From NCBI RefSeq assembly GCF_000158095.2, contig NZ_CM011002.1:2885203-2949202 (forward strand): 64,000 nucleotides of DNA, written 5' to 3'. Every line of letters begins with the position of its first letter. Position 1 is the stretch's first letter. The stretch comes from Roseibium alexandrii DFL-11 (lineage in GTDB: Bacteria; Pseudomonadota; Alphaproteobacteria; Rhizobiales; Stappiaceae). The notes beneath the pieces are model-generated. The model had not been told where the DNA came from, did not search any database, and saw only the letters and a program-made list of their open reading frames with translations. This document shows positions 57,197 through 64,000 of the stretch, piece after piece. The position numbers were made by a program, and so were the translations under genes.

Positions 57197-57212
57197 TGTG
57201 ATGTGCATCACG
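57197..57212 (-). promoter_or_regulatory. CRP-like palindrome upstream of the Crp/Fnr gene
   Basis: TGTGA-TGTGCA-TCACG matches the CRP consensus TGTGA-N6-TCACA at nine of ten arm positions. GTGAT-N4-ATCAC is a perfect inverted repeat and is also close to FNR-type TTGAT-N4-ATCAA. It lies 58 bases before the regulator start, so autoregulation is plausible. Confidence 0.6.
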
Positions 57213-57286
57213 TGCCCATGCGCAAACTACCCCTATATTGAAAAACATGGAAGCGGGGTTGCCCCTCCCCCTCTTCCGGACCTCCA

Positions 57287-57324
57287 CGAAAAACGGCTCT
57301 GTTCCCCCCAGAGCCGTTTTTTCG
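57287..57324. terminator. Bidirectional rho-independent terminator
   Basis: ACGAAAAACGGCTCT pairs with AGAGCCGTTTTTTCG around a C-rich loop, with A-run and T-run on the two sides. It ends the leftward ChbG-like gene, whose stop is at 57346. Confidence 0.85.
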
Positions 57325-57345
57325 TTTGGCTTGCTGTCCGAGCCC

Positions 57346-58143
57346 TCAATTCAGGAAAACATCTTTTTTTTCCAGCGTGTGAAAGAAACGGTCACTCGCC
57401 AGGACATCATACTGACACTCCCGGATCGCGATCTTGGCTTTGGGTTCCTCGCGGCGCAGCCGGTCATCAGCTTTTCCTGGAATAGCGGCTACAAAGCTCA
57501 TGTCTGCCATCCCGTCAAAATGATTGTGCAGAAGACGGTGCAATTCTTCCCTGTCACTGACCTCAGGCAGCGGATCTGCTTTCGGCAAGAACTTCAGATC
57601 GTATGGCTTCGCCAAGCGTTGAAGCCGAAGTGTTTTAAGGCCCGACCGCACCGGAGAAATGATAAGCGGCGGTGTATCAAATCCCGCGTGTCCAATTGCC
57701 TTGAAGACTGTTCGGGCCACACTGCTACGAGCCAGCATCCCGTCTCTAACGGCAACAAAGTCCGGCTGCCGCTTCATCAAGACAGTGTACCGGCCCAGTT
57801 GCGCCAGTGTTTCTTCCAAAAGCAGCTCATCGGGTAGAAGTCGCAAAAGCGCCAGTCGGTTCATCTTTGAACGCGAGAACATCCGGTCGCCGTAGGTTTG
57901 ATGCATACGGCTGCTGACGGGCGATACCCTGTCACCGGTAAAGGCCAGCGTGATCCCGAAGAGTGTGCGTGAACTTGAGGCCTTGACAGTTTCGATCAAC
58001 GGACGGAACTCCCGAGGCCAGAGCTCTGTCGCAACAAGCGCGCCGAGCGCACTTATACGCCCCTGCTCGGCGAGATCACGCAGTGCGCGGTCAACCCCGA
58101 ATGCAAGACCATAGTCCAAGGCTCCAAGCGTTATTCTTTTCAT
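57346..58143 (-). CDS. ChbG/HpnK-like polysaccharide deacetylase family protein, metal site apparently lost
   Basis: This 265-residue protein resembles ChbG/HpnK (YdjC) deacetylases in overall length, start and layout: MKRITLGALDYGLAFGVDRAL stands where the family has ADDYG. The other ligands are missing: the GLHL segment reads FGITLAF and the DGHQHxH segment reads FVAVRDGML. So it probably does not bind metal in the usual way and may be a binding or structural protein. I start at ATG 58143, since upstream codons do not fit. It lies downstream of the GT39 and GT2 genes, likely one operon. Confidence 0.7.
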   Translation of the reverse strand: MKRITLGALDYGLAFGVDRALRDLAEQGRISALGALVATELWPREFRPLIETVKASSSRTLFGITLAFTGDRVSPVSSRMHQTYGDRMFSRSKMNRLALLRLLPDELLLEETLAQLGRYTVLMKRQPDFVAVRDGMLARSSVARTVFKAIGHAGFDTPPLIISPVRSGLKTLRLQRLAKPYDLKFLPKADPLPEVSDREELHRLLHNHFDGMADMSFVAAIPGKADDRLRREEPKAKIAIRECQYDVLASDRFFHTLEKKDVFLN

Positions 58144-58245
58144 ACAGCGCGGCAAAGATACATAAGAAACGACACGCTCCTCCCTGCAAAACTTCGTAGA
58201 GTTTTGCAAGTCTTATCGTGACGTCGGTCTCTTATGCAGTCGGCG

Positions 58246-59745
58246 TTACTTGGTCTCCAGCGGATCAAGAGCAGCCGTTTTCCGGCCTGAGAGCTTGTAC
58301 ACCACAAGCTCTTCCAACGGCACACCCTTCACCAATCTCTCCAAAACCGCGACCTGCTCTACGGCGTCAAACCGAGCCTTGAGGACATCCGCTTGGTCCC
58401 GGCGGCTTTCAGCGACATAAAGCCCAGCGCCATCAAATCCAGCCTCTTGCGGCTGTGGCGCCATGATGTAGCGGATCCGCTGGGTAAACTGGTGAACCGG
58501 CACCGTGTCTTTCATGAGAAAGTCGATTTGACCGTTAAGGCCATAGCCGGAGGTTAGAACAAAGACTGCATCCGTCTTGCCAACAACGTCTTCCAAAGCC
58601 GCGCCGATTTCCGGCCATCCGCGCAGCTGATGGGTCGGATCTTTTCGCGCGAACTGCCCTGTAAAGGCCGAGACAGCATGGAGCTGAACGGCAAACGCGA
58701 TCACAAGACCAAGGCAGACACCGGTTGTGGCAAGCTTGACCCAATTTCTTGAGCGGCCTTGAAGATCGCCTACAAAGATCGCTGCCATCAATGCAATGAC
58801 CGGAAACAAGGGCGCTGGCCAGTTGGCCTGCACACGCGAGTGTAGCGAGTGATAGGCAAGATAAATCAGGAACGGCAGCACGGTTAGAATGATCAGCGAG
58901 GCGACCACATCCTGTTTCAAAAAGCGGCCGAACAACCGGGCGGCGCCAAACGCTGCCAAAAGCGCGATCAACGGATTGAGCAGACCGACAAACGCGCCAA
59001 TAAACTCGAAGATGTACTTGGCGGTATACCCATCACTGCCGGCCCGCCCGAACTGTTTGTAGAAGCTGACCCAGTCGTTCAGATGGTTCCAGTAGAGCAC
59101 CGGCGCGAACGTCAGGACCGCAATCAATCCACCGGCCCAGAGCTGCCAAGTCAACAGCCAGCGGCGAGCGTCCGGAACCCACAAGAGCCACAGCACGATC
59201 CCCGCCCCGAGAAACAAAACCGAGTATTTCGACAAGAGCCCGCACCCGGCCATCAACCCGACAACCAACCACCATTTCGCGTTTTTGGAAGTGATAAGCT
59301 CGGCCAGCGCCCAAAAACTCAAGCCCCAAAACAGGACCGACGGGGCATCCGGTGTTGCAAGGATCCCGCCAATACCGACCAGCAAGCTGGTGTTCAAGAA
59401 CAGGACTGCCCAACCGGCAACACGGGTATCAAACAGGATGGAGGCCGTCCGCCAAAGTGCAAGCGATCCGATAAGGCCGGAAAAGATAACCAATGCCCGC
59501 ACCGCAAACACGGTGTCTCCAAAAACGGACTGTCCCGCTGCAATCCACCAGCCGATCATCGGTGGATGATCATAGTAGCTGAGCGCTGGATAAAGCCCCC
59601 AGATCCGGTAATAGGCTTCATCCTCGACAAAATGCGCGTGGCTTGCGGCAAAAACCTTGAGAGCCATTAGCGCGACAACAACCAGAACAAGTCCGGCTGG
59701 CCGAAGGAAAAATGGCAAGTCTTCAGAGCTGCGTGCGTTTGTCAC
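58246..59745 (-). CDS. GT39/ArnT-like membrane glycosyltransferase
   Basis: This 499-residue protein has about ten to twelve membrane helices and a first loop with HFVEDEAYYRIWGLYPALSYYDHPPMIGWWI, the Asp/Glu-containing motif of PMT/ArnT-type enzymes. It would transfer a sugar from a polyprenyl-phosphate carrier to a periplasmic acceptor such as lipid A. It lies seven bases downstream of the GT2-GtrA gene on the same strand. Confidence 0.88.
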   Translation of the reverse strand: MTNARSSEDLPFFLRPAGLVLVVVALMALKVFAASHAHFVEDEAYYRIWGLYPALSYYDHPPMIGWWIAAGQSVFGDTVFAVRALVIFSGLIGSLALWRTASILFDTRVAGWAVLFLNTSLLVGIGGILATPDAPSVLFWGLSFWALAELITSKNAKWWLVVGLMAGCGLLSKYSVLFLGAGIVLWLLWVPDARRWLLTWQLWAGGLIAVLTFAPVLYWNHLNDWVSFYKQFGRAGSDGYTAKYIFEFIGAFVGLLNPLIALLAAFGAARLFGRFLKQDVVASLIILTVLPFLIYLAYHSLHSRVQANWPAPLFPVIALMAAIFVGDLQGRSRNWVKLATTGVCLGLVIAFAVQLHAVSAFTGQFARKDPTHQLRGWPEIGAALEDVVGKTDAVFVLTSGYGLNGQIDFLMKDTVPVHQFTQRIRYIMAPQPQEAGFDGAGLYVAESRRDQADVLKARFDAVEQVAVLERLVKGVPLEELVVYKLSGRKTAALDPLETK

Positions 59746-59752
59746 GAATGCC

Positions 59753-60913
59753 TCAGCTTTTCCGCCAGGTCAGTGCGGAACTTGCCGCATAATTCCAGAC
59801 AGCACCCATGATCGCACCTGCAGCGCCCGCAAACCACCAGTACGCCGGATCAGCATATATGAGGTTGGCAACACCGACATTTGCCAGAACGCCGACAGAA
59901 CAGACTGCGTAGAAGGTCAAGAGACCGATCAGCGCTCCGAGACCGCGCAGACGCCGGTCCCGATAGGTCAGCTGGTTGTTCAGGAAAAAGTTCGACGTCA
60001 TCGCAACAAAAGACGCCGCGGTCTGTGACATGTTGAAACTCATGTCAGACAGCAGAAACACTCGCAAAGCTGCCAAGTGGACAACAAGGCCACTGGCACC
60101 AACCAGGCCGAACATTAGGAAACGGACAGAGACGATGTCACCAAAATACTTGGCGAGCAGCAGCCCGAAATAATCGAGCGTGACCAGTGTATCCAGCTTG
60201 CTTTCGCCGTGTTGGCGCTCGCGGAACGTGAACGGCAGTTCCTTGATCTTCAAGGTACCGGCAGCTGACGACACCAGATCAAGCAAGATCTTGAAGCCTT
60301 GCGGCGACAGTTTCGGGGCCAGCTCTTCGGCTTTTTCCCGGCGCACCATGAAAAACCCGCTCATGGGATCGCTGAGCGTTACATTCAAAAGCTTCTGTGC
60401 AAGCCCGTTGGCGATGTTGGAGCCCCAAGCCCGGACCTTGGACAGTCCTTCGCCGACGGTTCCGCCTTCCACTTTCCGACTTGCAACCATAAGGTCGATA
60501 TCACCAGTCCTGATTTCGGCAAGCATCTTGGGCAGCAACGTTTCGTCATGCTGCAAGTCAGCATCCATCACTGCGACATAGGGCGCGGAAGAGGCAAGGA
60601 TCCCCTCAATACAGGCGCCGGACAGTCCGCGCCGGCCGATACGCCGGATCACACGCACGCGCGGGTCGCTCAAAGCCAGCTTCCGGGCAATTTCTGTAGT
60701 GCCATCCGGGGAATTGTCGTCAACGACGATCGCCTCCCAGGCTGTCCCGGCAAGCGCCTTGTCCAGCAGGCCAATGAGGATTGGAATGTTCTCGGCCTCG
60801 TTGAAGCTTGGCAAAATGATGCTCAGCTCAGCGGGCAACGCTTCGCGTTTCAAAGAACGCGGTGCGCTGGTCTCTCCGCCCTGATCACCCACCAGGTTCA
60901 CGACGCCGTCCAT
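59753..60913 (-). CDS. GT2 polyprenyl-phosphate sugar transferase fused to GtrA-like domain
   Basis: This 386-residue protein has a DPM1/ArnC-like catalytic domain (about residues 30-260) with [25 protein letters not shown] and the DADLQHD motif near residue 117, and a GtrA-like four-helix membrane domain (about 265-384). It should place a sugar on undecaprenyl phosphate and the GtrA part may flip it. With the GT39 and ChbG-like genes it forms a three-gene lipid-linked glycosylation operon. The sugar is unknown. Confidence 0.9.
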   Translation of the reverse strand: MDGVVNLVGDQGGETSAPRSLKREALPAELSIILPSFNEAENIPILIGLLDKALAGTAWEAIVVDDNSPDGTTEIARKLALSDPRVRVIRRIGRRGLSGACIEGILASSAPYVAVMDADLQHDETLLPKMLAEIRTGDIDLMVASRKVEGGTVGEGLSKVRAWGSNIANGLAQKLLNVTLSDPMSGFFMVRREKAEELAPKLSPQGFKILLDLVSSAAGTLKIKELPFTFRERQHGESKLDTLVTLDYFGLLLAKYFGDIVSVRFLMFGLVGASGLVVHLAALRVFLLSDMSFNMSQTAASFVAMTSNFFLNNQLTYRDRRLRGLGALIGLLTFYAVCSVGVLANVGVANLIYADPAYWWFAGAAGAIMGAVWNYAASSALTWRKS

Positions 60914-61285
60914 AGTTGTTCCAATTCCAAGCCTGACAGATCCAGTCGCTTACTTTCAGAGCGCCGGGTCTCACTCGCGCGGACCATAGCCCGGCGCAGA
61001 TTAAATACAAGAAAGAACGCACCGGTCGCCCTGTCTCAAACAGCGGCAATCGGGACTGCGATCCGTTGCCGTCCTTTTAGCCCGGACTGTGATGCAAACA
61101 AGGCATGGCGCGGCCTTTTTTCATCTCGGTTAAGATCACCGTGTCTTGCGGGTCAGCGCGATCTGCTCCCGCGCTTGCTCTCAGAACCGCTTTCGTCTAG
61201 GACAACCGGCAACATCACAAGACTTTTCCAGATGCCTTCACCAAAGGGTGCATGTGCGGAAAACCCGCCAGGACACAAAGATCTC
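60914..61285. other. Intergenic region before hisS
   Basis: This 372-base gap lies between the divergent GT2 gene and hisS. The hisS frame stays open far upstream (to 60299), but those codons overlap the GT2 gene and do not resemble a synthetase. No strong promoter or attenuator hairpin is visible to me. Confidence 0.4.
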
Positions 61286-62815
61286 ATGGCCAAAAAACCA
61301 AACAAACTGAAGGCGCGCTTGCCGCGTGGCTTCGTTGACCGCTCTGCCGCCGATATCCGTGCCACAGACGAGATGCTGTCCAAGATCCGTCAGGTTTACG
61401 AAAGCTACGGGTTTGACCCGGTTGAAACACCGGCCTTCGAATACACCGACTGCCTTGGCAAATTCCTGCCCGATACAGACCGGCCGAATGCCGGCGTCTT
61501 CTCCGTACAGGATGATGACGAGCAATGGATGAGCCTGCGGTATGATCTGACCGCGCCGCTCGCCCGGCATGTCTCGGAAAACATCAACGAAATTCAGCTG
61601 CCCTACCGCACCTATCGCAATGGCTGGGTGTTCCGGAATGAAAAGCCTGGGCCGGGTCGGTTCCGCCAATTCATGCAGTTCGACGCCGACACCGTTGGCG
61701 CGCCGGGCGTTCAGGCCGACGCTGAAATGTGCATGATGATGGCGGACGCCATGGAAGCCCTTGGCATTCCCCGCGGCCAATATGTCATCCGCGTCAACAA
61801 CCGCAAGGTTCTCGACGGTGTTCTGGAAGCCGTTGGTCTCGGCGATGAGGACGACGCAGAGCGCCGCCTGACTGTTCTTCGGGCGATGGACAAGCTAGAC
61901 AAATTTGGTATTGAGGGTGTCAAACTGCTGCTCGGAGATGGCCGAAAAGACGATAGCGGCGACTTCACCAAAGGAGCTGGTCTAGATGCAGATCAAATTG
62001 GCATGATTGTGAATCTGATCGCCGCAGAAGCCAGTGGAATCAATCAAACCGCATTCAGCGAACACATAGACTACCTTTTTGATAATCATCCAGCAGTTTC
62101 TTCTGCTGGAGCTGATATCGGAGAACTACTTCATCTAGTCAAAGCTTCTGGTTATGAAACAGATCGGATTATCGCAGATCCATCGGTGGTCCGCGGCCTC
62201 GAGTATTACACCGGTATGGTCTACGAAGCTGAGCTGTTATTCCCCGTCACCAACGAAAAAGGTGAAGTTGTTCAGTTCGGTTCTGTGGGCGGTGGTGGCC
62301 GTTATGACGGGCTGGTCAAGCGCTTTACTGGCCGCGACGTGCCAGCAACCGGCTTTTCCATTGGCGTCTCGCGCCTGATGACCGCGCTGAAAAACCTTGG
62401 CAAACTGCAAACAGCCAATGTCGTGGCACCGGTGCTGGTAACTGTCATGGACGGCGACACCGAAGCGCTCGGCCGCTATCAGAAAATGGTTCAGGACCTG
62501 CGCCAGGCAGGTATCCGGGCCGAGATGTATCAGGGCAACTGGAAGAAGTTCGGCAACCAGCTGAAATACGCTGACCGGCGCGGCTGCCCGATCGCCATCA
62601 TTCAAGGTTCGGACGAGCGTGAGGCTGGCGAAATCCAGATCAAGGACCTGATCGAAGGTGCCCGGCTGGCCTCTGAATCAACAGACGTCGACAATGTCAC
62701 GTGGCGGGAAAGCCGACCGGCTCAGGTCACGGCCAACGAGGCGGATCTCATCGAGGCCGTTCGCGGAATTTTGGATGCACAGGCTGAAGACCGCAGACAG
62801 GCAAACGGGGACTGA
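61286..62815 (+). CDS. hisS: Histidine-tRNA ligase
   Basis: This 509-residue class II synthetase charges tRNA-His. Motif 2 is in [20 protein letters not shown] near residue 115, the His-binding signature is [13 protein letters not shown] near residue 303 and motif 3 is [10 protein letters not shown] near residue 353. The C-terminal anticodon domain follows. The start is ATG 61286. From 61981 to 62160 the gene is unusually AT-rich (76 of 180 G+C by hand count), corresponding to residues about 232-292. The hisZ start follows one base after its stop. Confidence 0.96.
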   Translation: MAKKPNKLKARLPRGFVDRSAADIRATDEMLSKIRQVYESYGFDPVETPAFEYTDCLGKFLPDTDRPNAGVFSVQDDDEQWMSLRYDLTAPLARHVSENINEIQLPYRTYRNGWVFRNEKPGPGRFRQFMQFDADTVGAPGVQADAEMCMMMADAMEALGIPRGQYVIRVNNRKVLDGVLEAVGLGDEDDAERRLTVLRAMDKLDKFGIEGVKLLLGDGRKDDSGDFTKGAGLDADQIGMIVNLIAAEASGINQTAFSEHIDYLFDNHPAVSSAGADIGELLHLVKASGYETDRIIADPSVVRGLEYYTGMVYEAELLFPVTNEKGEVVQFGSVGGGGRYDGLVKRFTGRDVPATGFSIGVSRLMTALKNLGKLQTANVVAPVLVTVMDGDTEALGRYQKMVQDLRQAGIRAEMYQGNWKKFGNQLKYADRRGCPIAIIQGSDEREAGEIQIKDLIEGARLASESTDVDNVTWRESRPAQVTANEADLIEAVRGILDAQAEDRRQANGD

Positions 62816-62816
62816 T

Positions 62817-63971
62817 ATGGCAACCGCGGGCGACACACCGGCTCTCGATCCAGCAAAAATTGATGCGGTCCTGAATTTGTTTCAGGCAGCCGGACACGCT
62901 CCAGTGTCGCCGCCTATGCTCCAACCGGCAAATGTTCTGCTGGATCTGATCGGTGAGGACATTCGCCGCCGCCTCTACCTGACCCAAGGAGCGGACGGCG
63001 CGGATTTGTGCCTGCGGCCAGATTTTACCATCCCGGTTTGCCGTCACCACGTTGCATATGGCGACAACACCCTTCCGACGGGCTACTGCTACCATGGTCC
63101 GGTGTTCCGGCAGCGTCCGGACGGACTGGGTGAAATCCCACAAATGGGCGCAGAAAGCCTCGGCCGTACTGATATAGCCGAAGCCGACGCGGACCTGTTG
63201 GCCCTGGCGATTGAAGCCCTGAGCACCTTTGGTCTTCAAGATGTCTCAATCCGGATTGGCGATGAGACGATTTTCGCAGCTGTTCTCGCAGAGCTCGGTC
63301 TCCCGGTTGTTTGGCAGCGCCGCCTGCGTGACCTTTTTGGCGAAACCGACAAGCTGGCAGCAGCCGTCGAGCGCATGGCCGGTGCTACGACAAGCGACGA
63401 CGAGACCCGCGACGTGCGCCTCGGTTTTCTGGCAGCGCTCGAGGGCGCCGATCCGAAGGCGGCACATGCGGTGGTCGAGGATCTCTTGTCGATTGCCGGA
63501 ATTTCCGCCGTTGGCGGGCGCACACCTGCTGAAATCGCCGACCGTTTTTTGGAGCAAGCCGCCTTAACCCGCGGAACTGCAGGTCACGGAGAAGCGGCAG
63601 CTGCTCTCAAGAGCTATCTCGCGATCAAGTCAGATGGCGCCAACGCGGTGTCGGCGCTCAAAGCCTTTGCGGCAGAGTACAATCTGGACTTGAGCCAGCC
63701 CATCGCAGCGTTCGAGCAGCGTTTGGGAGCACTGGCCGACAAGGGCATTGATCCGGCCCGGCTGTCGCTCGCTGCGGACTTCGGACGGCGGCTCGACTAC
63801 TACTCAGGTTTCGTTTTCGAAATCCATGGCGGCACAGAAACTCACGACGGCCCGCTCGTCGGCGGCGGCCGTTATGACAAGCTGGTCACGCTGCTGGGCG
63901 CAAAAACGGATGTTCCGGCGATCGGTTTTTCCATTTGGCTGGACCGGATTGCAGATCGGATCGGAGGCTAA
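62817..63971 (+). CDS. hisZ: ATP phosphoribosyltransferase regulatory subunit
   Basis: This 384-residue paralogue of HisRS is needed with short-form HisG for the first step of histidine synthesis. It shows LCLRPDFTIPVCRHH near residue 62 and RRLDYYSGFVFEI near residue 323, but lacks the aminoacylation residues. The start is ATG 62817, one base after hisS. hisG follows after three bases. Confidence 0.95.
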   Translation: MATAGDTPALDPAKIDAVLNLFQAAGHAPVSPPMLQPANVLLDLIGEDIRRRLYLTQGADGADLCLRPDFTIPVCRHHVAYGDNTLPTGYCYHGPVFRQRPDGLGEIPQMGAESLGRTDIAEADADLLALAIEALSTFGLQDVSIRIGDETIFAAVLAELGLPVVWQRRLRDLFGETDKLAAAVERMAGATTSDDETRDVRLGFLAALEGADPKAAHAVVEDLLSIAGISAVGGRTPAEIADRFLEQAALTRGTAGHGEAAAALKSYLAIKSDGANAVSALKAFAAEYNLDLSQPIAAFEQRLGALADKGIDPARLSLAADFGRRLDYYSGFVFEIHGGTETHDGPLVGGGRYDKLVTLLGAKTDVPAIGFSIWLDRIADRIGG

Positions 63972-63974
63972 CCC

Positions 63975-64000
63975 ATGAGCAAACTTGTGATCGCGATTCC
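63975..64000 (+). CDS. hisG: ATP phosphoribosyltransferase catalytic subunit, start only
   Basis: Eight codons (MSKLVIAI) and part of the ninth are visible before the right edge. They fit the start of HisG, and the place right after hisZ supports this. The rest lies outside the window. Confidence 0.75.

Noticed and set aside
60299..61285. N-terminal extension of hisS by 329 codons
   Set aside because: The extra part overlaps the GT2 gene on the other strand and is not synthetase-like. ATG 61286 gives a normal HisRS.

Overview
The window reads as chromosomal core DNA of an alphaproteobacterium of the order Hyphomicrobiales (Rhizobiales), most likely the Stappiaceae (Labrenzia/Roseibium/Stappia group). 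The assignment rests on gene content and order: a DUF6101 - pmbA - cysQ - DUF4170 - lysophospholipid acyltransferase - kdtA block, an Omp2-type porin, paired M16 peptidases beside lspA, hisS-hisZ-hisG, a TipF-like EAL protein and a CheY/CheZ pair. Coding DNA is mostly GC-rich and densely packed. I see no rRNA, tRNA, CRISPR array, transposase or prophage gene. Genes at both ends are cut: kdtA on the left, hisG on the right.

Layout. 1-6159: envelope lipid and quinone genes, mostly minus strand (kdtA, acyltransferase, DUF4170, cysQ, pmbA, DUF6101, ubiA, a GNAT protein). 6325-13412: purD, a fluoroacetate-dehalogenase-like hydrolase, a large PAS-GGDEF-EAL protein, a patatin and a small unknown. 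13605-22368: a metallo-hydrolase-fold protein, rsmD and an rluB-type synthase with a long Arg/Gly tail, tadA, a porin, a membrane-anchored hydrolase, mutL and a HAD protein. 22483-24844: a LysR regulator divergent from a small monooxygenase/oxidoreductase operon. 24980-30218: cheZ and cheY, a MaoC hydratase, ribF, an EamA transporter and a GT87 membrane protein. 30592-37820: ileS, lspA, a lipoprotein and an active/inactive M16 peptidase pair. 37991-42955: TipF-like protein, a tail-anchored winged-helix-like module, a sigma-54 activator and a secreted unknown. 43089-45500: groESL with a perfect CIRCE operator and a triplicated groEL 3' end. 45593-48948: an orphan gene, a chemoreceptor and a secreted Cache protein. 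49608-54634: slyX, a medium-chain reductase, a three-gene ABC export system and a small unknown. 54635-57324: a thioesterase and a compact nitric-oxide-response module. 57346-60913: a lipid-linked glycosylation cluster. 61286-64000: hisS, hisZ and the start of hisG.

The most interesting part is 55100-57212. A group III truncated haemoglobin, a 72-residue membrane protein and a previously unlisted 34-residue membrane peptide form a tight minus-strand operon. Their start region carries a 23-bp inverted repeat of NsrR type (11-1-11). The gene transcribed divergently is an Rrf2/NsrR-like regulator with three cysteines, followed by a convergent Crp/Fnr regulator that has its own CRP-like palindrome. 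Other notable items are the repeated groEL tail with hairpins and terminators, a ChbG/HpnK-like protein lacking its usual metal ligands, an AT-rich patch inside hisS, and a hydrolase that keeps every catalytic residue I recall for fluoroacetate dehalogenase. All family calls come from reading the translations; no database search was run.
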